Shown: in pieces, positions 6,429 to 11,314 of the stretch | Numbering within the stretch: the first letter of the stretch is position 1 | Layout: every line of letters begins with the position of its first letter | Source of the DNA: Deltaproteobacteria bacterium | Lineage (GTDB): Bacteria > Desulfobacterota > DSM-4660 > Desulfatiglandales > Desulfatiglandaceae | Length of the DNA: 11,314 nucleotides | NCBI GenBank assembly: GCA_019313765.1 | Contig: JAFDAP010000017.1 | Span: forward strand, 1 to 11,314 | Direction: 5' to 3' | The notes under the pieces: generated by a model | Told to the model about the DNA's origin: nothing | Seen by the model: the letters and a program-made list of their open reading frames with translations, nothing else | Database searches by the model: none | Made by a program: the position numbers and the translations under genes

Positions 6429-7400
6429 TTAACTCCCCAACATTGTCTCCCGCTCCAAAGTGAATCCCCTTAGAAAATCGCCGGCAGGCAATCTCTTCTT
6501 CCCAGGGATCTGAAGTTCCATTATCTCTATAAGGCCCTTGCCTGTTTCCACTAAAAGAACTCCTTCCGACTGTCCCGCCACCCTCCCCGGCACCGCGTCA
6601 CGGGCTTCTTTACCCGTGACGCGGGACGAAAACAGCTTGATCTCTTTTCCTTCCAGGGTAGTAAAGGCCCCGGGCCAGGGATCCAGTGCCCGTATAAGAC
6701 CCGATATGGCGTTTGCCGGCCGATCCCATTTTATCAAAGACATTCCCCGATCAATCTTGGTTGCATAAGTGGCCCCATTGGGGTCCTGATGCATTTCCTT
6801 CAAACGGTTTTCCGCCAGGCCCTTCAAAGTCTTTATAATAAAATCTCCGGACATGCCTGCAAGTCGATCGTGAAGGCTGCCTGCGGTTTCATGCTCAAGT
6901 ATGACTACTTCTTCCTGCAAGAGAACCGGTCCTGTGTCGAGCCCTTCATCCATGCGCATGGCCGTGAGCCCGGTCTTTGTTTCGTTATTGAGGATTGCCC
7001 AATGGATGGGGGCGGCGCCCCGATATTTGGGTAAAAGGGAGGCATGGATATTGAGTGCCCCCCAGCGGGGAATCATGAGAAGGTTGTTTTTCAAAATTTG
7101 GCCAAAGGCCACCACGATAAGAAGATCCGGTTCCAGGCTGTGAATTGTGTCACAAAATTGCCCGTCTGAGGCCTTTTCGGGCTGCAGGATTTTGATCCCG
7201 AATTCCTGAGCCACCTGCTTTACCGGAGAAGGGAACAGTTTTCTGCCTCTCCCCTTTGGCCTGTCAGGCTGTGTCACCACGGAGAGGACCTTATGACCAT
7301 CTTTGACAAGGGCCTTGAGCGACGGCACGGCAAAATCCGGGGTGCCCATAAAGATGATCTTAGGCCGATCGGGGAAACCCCCTTTATGGCTGTTTTCCAT
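6429..7400 (-). CDS. fmt: Methionyl-tRNA formyltransferase
   Basis: Transfers a formyl group from 10-formyl-THF to Met-tRNA(fMet) for initiation. About 323 aa from the ATG at 7400; a TTG one codon earlier (7403) is less likely. Counting from that TTG, IIFMGTPDFAVPSL begins the catalytic Rossmann domain at residue 16. TQPDRPKGRGRKLFPSPVK (44-62) carries the flexible loop, and NIHASLLPKYRGAAPIHWAI (118-137) supplies Asn118 and His120. MDEGLDTG (151-158) supplies the catalytic Asp156. A C-terminal OB-fold domain covers roughly 210-324 (RALDPWPGAF). The N-terminus is about 14 residues longer than usual. The gene starts 16 bp after def and runs into the DUF116 gene. Confidence 0.97.
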   Translation of the reverse strand: MENSHKGGFPDRPKIIFMGTPDFAVPSLKALVKDGHKVLSVVTQPDRPKGRGRKLFPSPVKQVAQEFGIKILQPEKASDGQFCDTIHSLEPDLLIVVAFGQILKNNLLMIPRWGALNIHASLLPKYRGAAPIHWAILNNETKTGLTAMRMDEGLDTGPVLLQEEVVILEHETAGSLHDRLAGMSGDFIIKTLKGLAENRLKEMHQDPNGATYATKIDRGMSLIKWDRPANAISGLIRALDPWPGAFTTLEGKEIKLFSSRVTGKEARDAVPGRVAGQSEGVLLVETGKGLIEIMELQIPGKKRLPAGDFLRGFTLERETMLGS

Positions 7401-7416
7401 CAATTTTCTCTGTGTG

Positions 7417-7935
7417 TTATTTCTTTTTCAGCAATTTCTTCAGCTTTTTTTTGTACAGGGCCCTTTTGAGGCTGCTGATATGATCGATATAGAGGGTGCC
7501 GTTTAGGTGGTCGATCTCGTGCTGCAGGCAGATGGCCAACAGGTCCTCTGCTTCGATATCCACGGGCTTGCCATGCCGATCCACACCCTTAGCCTGCACA
7601 TGGGCGCTTCGAGTGACCTCGGCCGAAAAGTCAATCACACTCAGACACGACTCTTCATAAGAAGTCGTCCCCTCGCTCAGGACAATTTCGGGATTGATCA
7701 GCACTAAGGGATTTCTTCTCTCTTCTCTGGGTTTTACATCAAATACGATTACCCGCTTCAGTTCTCCCACCTGGTTGGCGGCCAGACCGATGCCGGGGGC
7801 TGCGTACATGATATCGATCATTCGATCAATCAGAATCTGGGTCTTTTCATCTATGCTTTCTACCGGCTCGGCCTCGGCCCTCAGAACCGGATCAGGATAG
7901 GTATGTATTTTCATTTCACGAACGTCGTCCGTCAC
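7417..7935 (-). CDS. def: Peptide deformylase
   Basis: Removes the N-formyl group from nascent proteins, the step paired with the fmt reaction. Metal-site motifs are complete: GIGLAANQVG, ESCLS with the ligand Cys, and QHEIDHLNG with both ligand His and the catalytic Glu. The second motif reads ESCLS where most family members have EGCLS. A basic tail (KKKLKKLLKKK) follows. Start choice: GTG at 7935 is favoured because GGAGG lies 10 nt upstream and the likely transcription start (about 7953) lies downstream of the longer ATG at 7956. A shorter start at ATG 7914 would fit the homologous core but has no ribosome binding site. It is the first gene of the minus-strand cluster, divergent from the HD gene. 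Confidence 0.95.
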   Translation of the reverse strand: MTDDVREMKIHTYPDPVLRAEAEPVESIDEKTQILIDRMIDIMYAAPGIGLAANQVGELKRVIVFDVKPREERRNPLVLINPEIVLSEGTTSYEESCLSVIDFSAEVTRSAHVQAKGVDRHGKPVDIEAEDLLAICLQHEIDHLNGTLYIDHISSLKRALYKKKLKKLLKKK

Positions 7936-7959
7936 GGGCGTTTTTCCTCCACACATACA

Positions 7960-7988
7960 ATATTAAACACCGCATCAAAATAAATCAA
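7960..7988 (-). promoter_or_regulatory. Putative sigma-70 promoter of the def-fmt-DUF116 cluster
   Basis: On the minus strand, TTGATT (7988-7983) and TAATAT (7965-7960) are separated by 17 nt. Each matches consensus at 4 of 6 positions. Transcription would begin near 7953, 18 nt before the GTG chosen for def. Confidence 0.45.
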
Positions 7989-8010
7989 GGAACACGAACA
8001 TAAAACCTGC

Positions 8011-8039
8011 TTGACTTTTCACTGCCATATACCTATTCA
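8011..8039 (+). promoter_or_regulatory. Weak putative promoter of the HD-domain gene
   Basis: TTGACT (8011-8016), a 17-nt spacer, then TATTCA (8034-8039; only 3 of 6 matches). The predicted transcription start would fall at or next to the ATG at 8046, which has no proper ribosome binding site, so a leaderless message is possible but unproven. Confidence 0.25.
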
Positions 8040-8045
8040 AAAGGC

Positions 8046-8639
8046 ATGACAAAAAGGACAGTAGAATTTCTGTTTGAAATTGGCATGTTAAAAAAGACCC
8101 CGCGCACCGGTTACCAGTTCCTTGGATCCGGAGGAGAATCCGTGGCCGACCATTCCTTCCGCACGGCCGTGATCGGCTATGTACTCGCCTCTCAGGAGCC
8201 TGAGGCGGACCGTAGCAAGGTTGTTTTGATGTGCCTTTTCCATGATTTTCCCGAGGCCAGGACCGGCGACCATAACTATGTAAATAAAAGATATGTTAAA
8301 ACCGATGAAGAAAGGGCTGTTCGCGATCAGGTCCGGGGCCTCGTATTTGGCGATGAGATCATGTATCTTTTCGGGGAATTCAATTCCTGCGATACATTAG
8401 AGGCCCGTCTGGCCAAGGACGCGGATCAGCTTGACCTGATCCTTGAATTGAAAGAACAGTTGGATTCGGGAAATCCCAATGCGGAAGAATGGCTCTCTTA
8501 CGCGGTACAAAGGCTCGTTACGGAAAGCGGCAATAAGATCGCACAGGAGATCCTTACAACTCATAGCACCGAATGGTGGTTTGACAAGAAAACAGACTGG
8601 TGGGTGAATGGCTCCGGAAACCAGCACAAGGGGGAATGA
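8046..8639 (+). CDS. HD-domain phosphohydrolase (YfbR/HDDC2-like)
   Basis: 197 aa. The HD metal site is complete: His36 in VADHSFR, His66-Asp67 in LFHDFPEARTGD (with Glu70 and Asp75), and Asp125 in KDADQLD (124-130). The order and spacing fit the YfbR/HDDC2 group, whose studied members dephosphorylate deoxynucleoside 5'-monophosphates; that substrate is inferred, not shown. The C-terminus ends in a tryptophan-rich patch (EWWFDKKTDWW). The ATG at 8046 is preceded by AAAAGGC too close to serve as a normal ribosome binding site. It begins a plus-strand pair with the TonB-like gene and is divergent from def across about 110 bp. Confidence 0.88.
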   Translation: MTKRTVEFLFEIGMLKKTPRTGYQFLGSGGESVADHSFRTAVIGYVLASQEPEADRSKVVLMCLFHDFPEARTGDHNYVNKRYVKTDEERAVRDQVRGLVFGDEIMYLFGEFNSCDTLEARLAKDADQLDLILELKEQLDSGNPNAEEWLSYAVQRLVTESGNKIAQEILTTHSTEWWFDKKTDWWVNGSGNQHKGE

Positions 8640-8670
8640 TGTCCCCATCCTTGCCCAACGCGGGAAGGTC

Positions 8671-9213
8671 ATGAAGATCTGCCTGGTCGTCTCCCTGTTA
8701 ATTCATTTGTCTATGCTTTTGGGAATACAGAAGGCATTCCCCATAAACTGGTTCCCTGAACCACTTCGAACCTACCACGTGGAATTGATTCGACCTCCCA
8801 TAGATCCCCTGAATGATGAGGAAATATCAGGCACGGATCTCGCCGGGATCAAACCGGATGAGAAGGAGCCCCCTGAAAAAGCCGAGGATACAATATCCCT
8901 GGATACCAAGGACAAAAGATACGTTTCCTATGCAAAGGTCATCAAGGAAAGGCTGATGCGATACTGGGAATATCCGCGCGAGGCCAAGGAAAACCTGATC
9001 GAGGGCAAGGTCTTAATCCTTTTTACCCTGAACACGCAGGGGCATTTAGAGGACATAAAAATCTTGCACCCTTCATCCTATGAAATTCTTGACAAAGAGA
9101 CCTTAAGAACGATCCGCACAGCTTCCCCCTTTCCCCCTTTTCCCGGCTCCGTGACTGTCAAGAGGCTGAATATCAAGGCCAATTTTGCTTACCGGCTTAC
9201 TTCACGCCGGTAA
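8671..9213 (+). CDS. TonB C-terminal-domain protein (energy transducer TonB-like)
   Basis: 180 aa from the ATG at 8671. Residues 3-20 form a single membrane anchor, followed by a short acidic and proline-bearing linker (about 41-75). A TonB C-terminal domain spans about 88-178: RYWEYPREA, GKVLILFTLNTQGHLEDIKI, SSYEILDKETLRTI and SPFPPFPG. TonB couples the inner-membrane ExbB-ExbD motor to outer-membrane receptors; no exbB, exbD or receptor gene is in view, so a TonB-like scaffold role is also possible. An in-frame ATG at 8608 would overlap the HD gene by 32 bp and add 21 polar residues before the anchor, so 8671 is preferred, though its GGGAAGG is only about 2 nt away. A hairpin (ACCGGC/GCCGGT, 9191-9211) reaches into its stop codon. 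Confidence 0.82.
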   Translation: MKICLVVSLLIHLSMLLGIQKAFPINWFPEPLRTYHVELIRPPIDPLNDEEISGTDLAGIKPDEKEPPEKAEDTISLDTKDKRYVSYAKVIKERLMRYWEYPREAKENLIEGKVLILFTLNTQGHLEDIKILHPSSYEILDKETLRTIRTASPFPPFPGSVTVKRLNIKANFAYRLTSRR

Positions 9214-9276
9214 AAAAATCTCCTCTTCAACCCGTAGGTACGGAAAAGGTTTTACGGGCACAATCCTTGTTTTCCT

Positions 9277-9302
9277 ATCTTTTCCGATTTTGGAAAGATT
9301 TT
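9277..9302 (+). terminator. Possible terminator after the TonB-like gene
   Basis: ATCTTTTCC (9277-9285) pairs with GGAAAGAT (9292-9299) with one bulged T, and the sequence then reads TTTT into 9302. An additional dyad, CCCGTA/TACGGG, lies just upstream at 9231-9258. The stem is AT-rich and the T-run short, so this is a weak candidate. The rest of the gap 9214-9369 shows nothing else. Confidence 0.35.
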
Positions 9303-9369
9303 CACGCACAGAGTTAAACACAGAATTGGGGGATGTCAGAGGAAACTTTGACTGAAAGCATAATTTTAT

Positions 9370-9398
9370 TTGACATTTTTGTTGTTTTAATTTATCCT
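9370..9398 (+). promoter_or_regulatory. Putative sigma-70 promoter of the AbiE-like locus
   Basis: TTGACA (9370-9375, perfect -35), a 17-nt spacer, then TATCCT (9393-9398; 4 of 6 to TATAAT). Transcription would begin near 9405, inside the operator-like dyad, and give a leader of about 30 nt before the ATG at 9436. Confidence 0.6.
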
Positions 9399-9434
9399 GT
9401 TGTCCAAATGGGCAACTTATATCATTGGGACAAC
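9399..9434. promoter_or_regulatory. 36-bp operator-like dyad at the AbiEi start
   Basis: GTTGTCCAAATG (9399-9410) and CATTGGGACAAC (9423-9434) are inverted copies matching at 11 of 12 positions across a 12-bp spacer. The dyad covers the predicted transcription start and ends 1 bp before the ATG, so a bound protein would block both initiation and ribosome access. Known AbiEi antitoxins repress their own operon through inverted repeats, which makes the adjacent gene product the natural candidate to bind here. Confidence 0.6.
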
Positions 9435-9435
9435 G

Positions 9436-10506
9436 ATGAGCAGTGAATCTGAAATATTTGATTACCTGGAGCATCATATTAGAGAACTTATTCCTGTTCA
9501 AGGGCTAAGTATCCGTTTTGAGGTTCCGCATTCCGAAGAAAAAGCGTGGCGACCGGATTTTATGGCCCGTGTCGCTTACAAAAACATCCAATTCAGATTG
9601 ATCGGGGAAATCATTGGCCAGCAGAGTTCTTCGATGTTCAAGGCAAAACTATCCCTTCTGAAATCCCATGCCTGCAAGGGTGAGGGCTTAGTTCGGCTTG
9701 TGGTGGCAAAATACTTAAGCCCCGACCGCAGGAAGCAATGTCAGGAAGAGGGTGTCTACTTCCTGGACCTCTCGGGCAATGTCTTCCTGGAATTGGATGG
9801 CCTGTATATAGAACGTATCGGCTTTCCTAACCGCTTTCCCGAAAAAAGAAGGGGACGTGGTCCTTTTTCCGATAAGGCATCGCTCATTCTCAGGGCGGCT
9901 TTCTCGGATACTGAAAAAGTATGGGGTGTTCGGGAGCTTGCCCGATCTATTGGACTTGATCCCGGTTTTGTCTCCCGGATGGCACAGGAACTTGAAAAAA
10001 GGAATTATGTATCCCGCATCGATTCTAAACTGAAACTCCGAGAGGCCAAGAGTCTTCTGGAAGACTGGGTCCGGGAATATGACTACAAGAGGAACCAGGA
10101 AGTAAGATATTTTTTTCTGTCAAAAGACCCGGAGGAGATCATAGATAAGCTGATCGCCGCCCGGATCCCGGATGATATTCCATTCGCACTCGGGCTTCAT
10201 GCAGGGGCCAATTTTGTTGCGCCATACGCCGTCTATAATGAGGTTCATATCTACATCCAAAACAAAGGCGGAATCAACCGGTTCGTGGAAGAACTGAAAT
10301 TGAGGGAGGCCGGAGAGGGGGCCAATCTCATATTCCTGTTGCCCTATTACAAGCATTCGGTCTTTTATGGTAAGCAGAGAATCAGGAACGTGTGGGTGGT
10401 TTCGGATCTCCAGCTCTATCTTGACCTGCACAACTACCCTATCCGGGGCCTGGAGCAGGCAGAGCATCTCTATGAGAAGCGCCTGAAACACATCATCGAG
10501 GGTTGA
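9436..10506 (+). CDS. AbiEi-type antitoxin / transcriptional regulator with extra N-terminal domain
   Basis: 356 aa from the ATG at 9436; an in-frame TTG at 9400 lies inside the operator dyad and is less likely. Residues about 1-140 form an alpha/beta domain with RPDFMARV (39-46), LIGEI (55-59) and the run YLSPDRRKQCQEEGVYFLDL; its shape recalls restriction-endonuclease folds, but a canonical catalytic ExK is not seen. Residues about 145-200 are a winged helix (WGVRELARSIGLDPGFVSRMAQELEKRNYV). The C-terminal part ends in the AbiEi-like VVSDLQLYLDLHNYPIRGLEQAEHL (321-345). Type IV AbiEi antitoxins neutralise a nucleotidyltransferase toxin and repress their own promoter. The next gene, 9 bp on, is a nucleotidyltransferase fragment, which supports the call. 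Family is fairly secure; the activity of the N-terminal domain is unknown. Confidence 0.78.
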   Translation: MSSESEIFDYLEHHIRELIPVQGLSIRFEVPHSEEKAWRPDFMARVAYKNIQFRLIGEIIGQQSSSMFKAKLSLLKSHACKGEGLVRLVVAKYLSPDRRKQCQEEGVYFLDLSGNVFLELDGLYIERIGFPNRFPEKRRGRGPFSDKASLILRAAFSDTEKVWGVRELARSIGLDPGFVSRMAQELEKRNYVSRIDSKLKLREAKSLLEDWVREYDYKRNQEVRYFFLSKDPEEIIDKLIAARIPDDIPFALGLHAGANFVAPYAVYNEVHIYIQNKGGINRFVEELKLREAGEGANLIFLLPYYKHSVFYGKQRIRNVWVVSDLQLYLDLHNYPIRGLEQAEHLYEKRLKHIIEG

Positions 10507-10515
10507 AAGTCTTCC

Positions 10516-10797
10516 ATGCCTGAAAATTTCAAAGCCGGGTTTCTAAAAACCCTCTGGATTCTCAGGGACTATCTATCTGTGATTGTTATTGGAGGCGGAT
10601 GGGTTCCTCTCCTGTACTATCATTATCTCCTGGCAGATAAATCCAGAGAGCCCGTCAGGACACGGGACATTGATCTCCTTGTGGACATTCACGTTCCCGT
10701 GGTCGGAGAATCAGTGGACCGGTTGCTCCTGGAGGCAGGCTTCAGACCCGCATTCAAAAGCTTAGATACCCCTCCGGTAATACACTATTGGCGTTGA
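10516..10797 (+). pseudogene. Truncated nucleotidyltransferase-fold protein (AbiEii-like toxin half)
   Basis: 93 codons are preserved from an ATG 9 bp after the regulator stop. After a short N-terminal helix come VIGGGWVPLLYYHYLL (24-39) and RTRDIDLLVD (48-57). This is the Gly-rich turn and acidic DxD pair of minimal nucleotidyltransferases that bind the nucleotide and metals. Such toxins usually run to 200-300 residues, so most of the fold and the whole C-terminal helical part is missing. The frame stops at TGA 10795-10797, where sequence character changes to AT-rich intergenic DNA, and no other frame continues the protein. This looks like a deletion or recombination junction rather than a single point mutation. 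A short standalone NTase-fold protein is a less likely alternative. Confidence 0.65.
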
Positions 10798-10822
10798 CAA
10801 AAGCCCTCTTTACCTATATATG
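10794..10822 (+). promoter_or_regulatory. Putative promoter at the AbiEii truncation point
   Basis: TTGACA (10794-10799) overlaps the stop of the nucleotidyltransferase fragment. A 17-nt spacer leads to TATATG (10817-10822, 4 of 6). A dyad AATTG/CAATT (10834-10849) lies just downstream of the expected start. It would be a second, distal promoter for the mqsR-like gene. Confidence 0.4.
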
Positions 10823-10883
10823 GTATGCGAATAAATTGAAAACACAATTCCTAACTTTTTTTGCCTTTTCACTAAAGTTTTTC

Positions 10884-10911
10884 TTGACAATGCCGATATG
10901 CAGCTTATAAA
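10884..10911 (+). promoter_or_regulatory. Near-consensus promoter of the mqsR-like gene
   Basis: TTGACA (10884-10889, 6 of 6), a 16-nt spacer and TATAAA (10906-10911, 5 of 6). Predicted transcription starts near 10918, within the palindromic operator, leaving a leader of about 28 nt with AGGGG (10935-10939) before the GTG. Confidence 0.7.
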
Positions 10912-10916
10912 AGGTG

Positions 10917-10930
10917 ACGTGAGGTCACGT
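10917..10930. promoter_or_regulatory. Perfect palindrome (ACGTGA-GG-TCACGT), likely operator of the mqsR-like operon
   Basis: Six-base perfect inverted arms around GG lie 5 bp downstream of the -10 box, over the expected transcription start. Toxin-antitoxin operons are commonly autoregulated at such sites. The half-site differs from the AACCT/AGGTT element bound by E. coli MqsA, so the binding protein is not identified. Confidence 0.55.
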
Positions 10931-10945
10931 TTTTAGGGGAATCAA

Positions 10946-11242
10946 GTGACTAAGAAAAAAAATACCTATTCTTTTAAAAAGAAGCGCACTTACCCCCTTA
11001 AAGATATAAAAAAACTCATTAAAACAAAAAACATATTTCCAGCGGGCATAAGAGTAATACAGGACGCGAACGACCTGTGTTTAACTATAGGTCAAGCATA
11101 TGAAGAGATATTGAAACTTGAACCAAAGGATTTTTATAAGTCTGGCACTGAGCCTTACAACCAACAAGTTTGGCAAGATACTTATAAGAAGGAAATCAAG
11201 GGGGTACTGTCAACTTTTTTGTGTAAATTTCTTGTCTGTTAA
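10946..11242 (+). pseudogene. mqsR: mqsR-type mRNA interferase toxin gene, disrupted at its 3' end by an insertion sequence
   Basis: Starts at GTG 10946 with AGGGG 6 nt upstream. MqsR toxins are ribosome-independent ribonucleases that cleave mRNA at GC-containing sites and pair with MqsA. Family marks present: a basic N-terminus, LTIGQAYEEILKLEPKDFYKSGTE (46-69) and QQVWQDTYKKEI (73-84). Lys65 and Gln77 correspond to E. coli MqsR Lys56 and Gln68. From about codon 86 (near 11201) the frame runs into insertion-sequence DNA and ends in 12 foreign residues (VLSTFLCKFLVC). The last strands, with the counterparts of Tyr81 and Lys96, are lost, so the toxin is probably inactive. The gene is AT-rich relative to its neighbours, suggesting acquisition. 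mqsA would be expected downstream but is beyond the insertion. Confidence 0.78.
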
Positions 11243-11314
11243 TTCCTTGAAGAATGGTAGGTTCTTTCGTACTTTTCCTATAGGGCTTGTCCGCCAATGG
11301 ACTTCCATCTTCAG
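11200..11314 (-). mobile_element. End of an insertion sequence (IS256/mutator-like), partial
   Basis: From about 11200 the sequence reads GGGGGTACTGTCAAC, then TTTTTTGTGTAAATT, a terminal inverted repeat of the style seen in IS256-family elements. The transposase stop codon lies inside it. It interrupts the mqsR-like frame. The other end and any target duplication are outside the window. Family assignment rests on the terminus and the short transposase tail only. Confidence 0.65.
11210..11314 (-). CDS. Transposase C-terminus, IS256/mutator-like, partial
   Basis: A minus-strand frame is open from the right edge to TGA at 11212-11210, encoding the last 34 residues. Readable parts are MEVHWRTSPIGKVRKNLPFF and a tail ending DKKFTQKS. 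The final FTQ is encoded by the GTGTAAA part of the terminal repeat, which fits a transposase reading to the very end of its element. The catalytic DDE residues lie outside the window, so activity cannot be judged. Confidence 0.6.
   Translation of the reverse strand: MKMEVHWRTSPIGKVRKNLPFFKELTDKKFTQKS

Noticed and set aside
9191..9213. ACCGGC/GCCGGT hairpin as terminator of the TonB-like gene
   Set aside because: It is followed by an A-run, not a T-run, on the coding strand.
9202..9501. 99-codon minus-strand frame
   Set aside because: It crosses the promoter, the operator dyad and the start of the AbiEi-type gene, and has no family features.
10120..10491. 123-codon minus-strand frame
   Set aside because: Antisense shadow inside the AbiEi-type gene.

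Overview
The window looks like chromosomal DNA of a Gram-negative anaerobe, most likely a Desulfobacterota (deltaproteobacterial) genome. This is inferred from three things: the gene order def-fmt-DUF116-rsmB-rpe, a SurA/PpiC-type exported isomerase beside a TonB-like protein (which implies an outer membrane), and dispersed AT-rich palindromes and hairpin repeats of the sort common in that phylum. No 16S gene or diagnostic marker is present, so the assignment stays an inference.

Minus-strand block (about 8000 down to 1). A promoter near 7960-7988 starts a housekeeping cluster: peptide deformylase (def), methionyl-tRNA formyltransferase (fmt), a membrane DUF116 protein, 16S rRNA m5C methyltransferase (rsmB), ribulose-phosphate 3-epimerase (rpe) and a secreted parvulin-type prolyl isomerase. 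The first three genes are tightly packed. Each later gap holds a different repeat: a 112-bp inverted-repeat element (5495-5606), a long AT-rich palindrome with GC-rich modules (3758-4117), and a 27-bp tandem hairpin array bracketed by direct repeats (2860-3040). A short hairpin-T terminator (1721-1738) and a striking 122-nt folded element (1561-1682) follow. Next come two serine tRNAs (anticodons TGA and GCT), a second AT-rich palindrome, and the start of a radical SAM gene that runs off the left edge.

Plus-strand block (8046-9211). A YfbR/HDDC2-like HD phosphohydrolase is followed by a TonB C-terminal-domain protein.

Accessory block (9370-11314). This is the variable, defence-like end. An AbiEi-type regulator/antitoxin carries an extra N-terminal domain and has its own promoter and a 36-bp operator-like dyad. 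Behind it lies a nucleotidyltransferase-fold (AbiEii-like) gene that stops after 93 codons. An AT-rich segment then carries an mqsR-type toxin gene with a near-consensus promoter and a perfect palindrome over the expected transcription start. This toxin gene is cut at about codon 86 by the end of an insertion sequence whose transposase C-terminus reads in from the right edge on the minus strand. The picture is two stacked toxin-antitoxin-like loci, both damaged in the toxin half, in a region that has taken repeated insertions.
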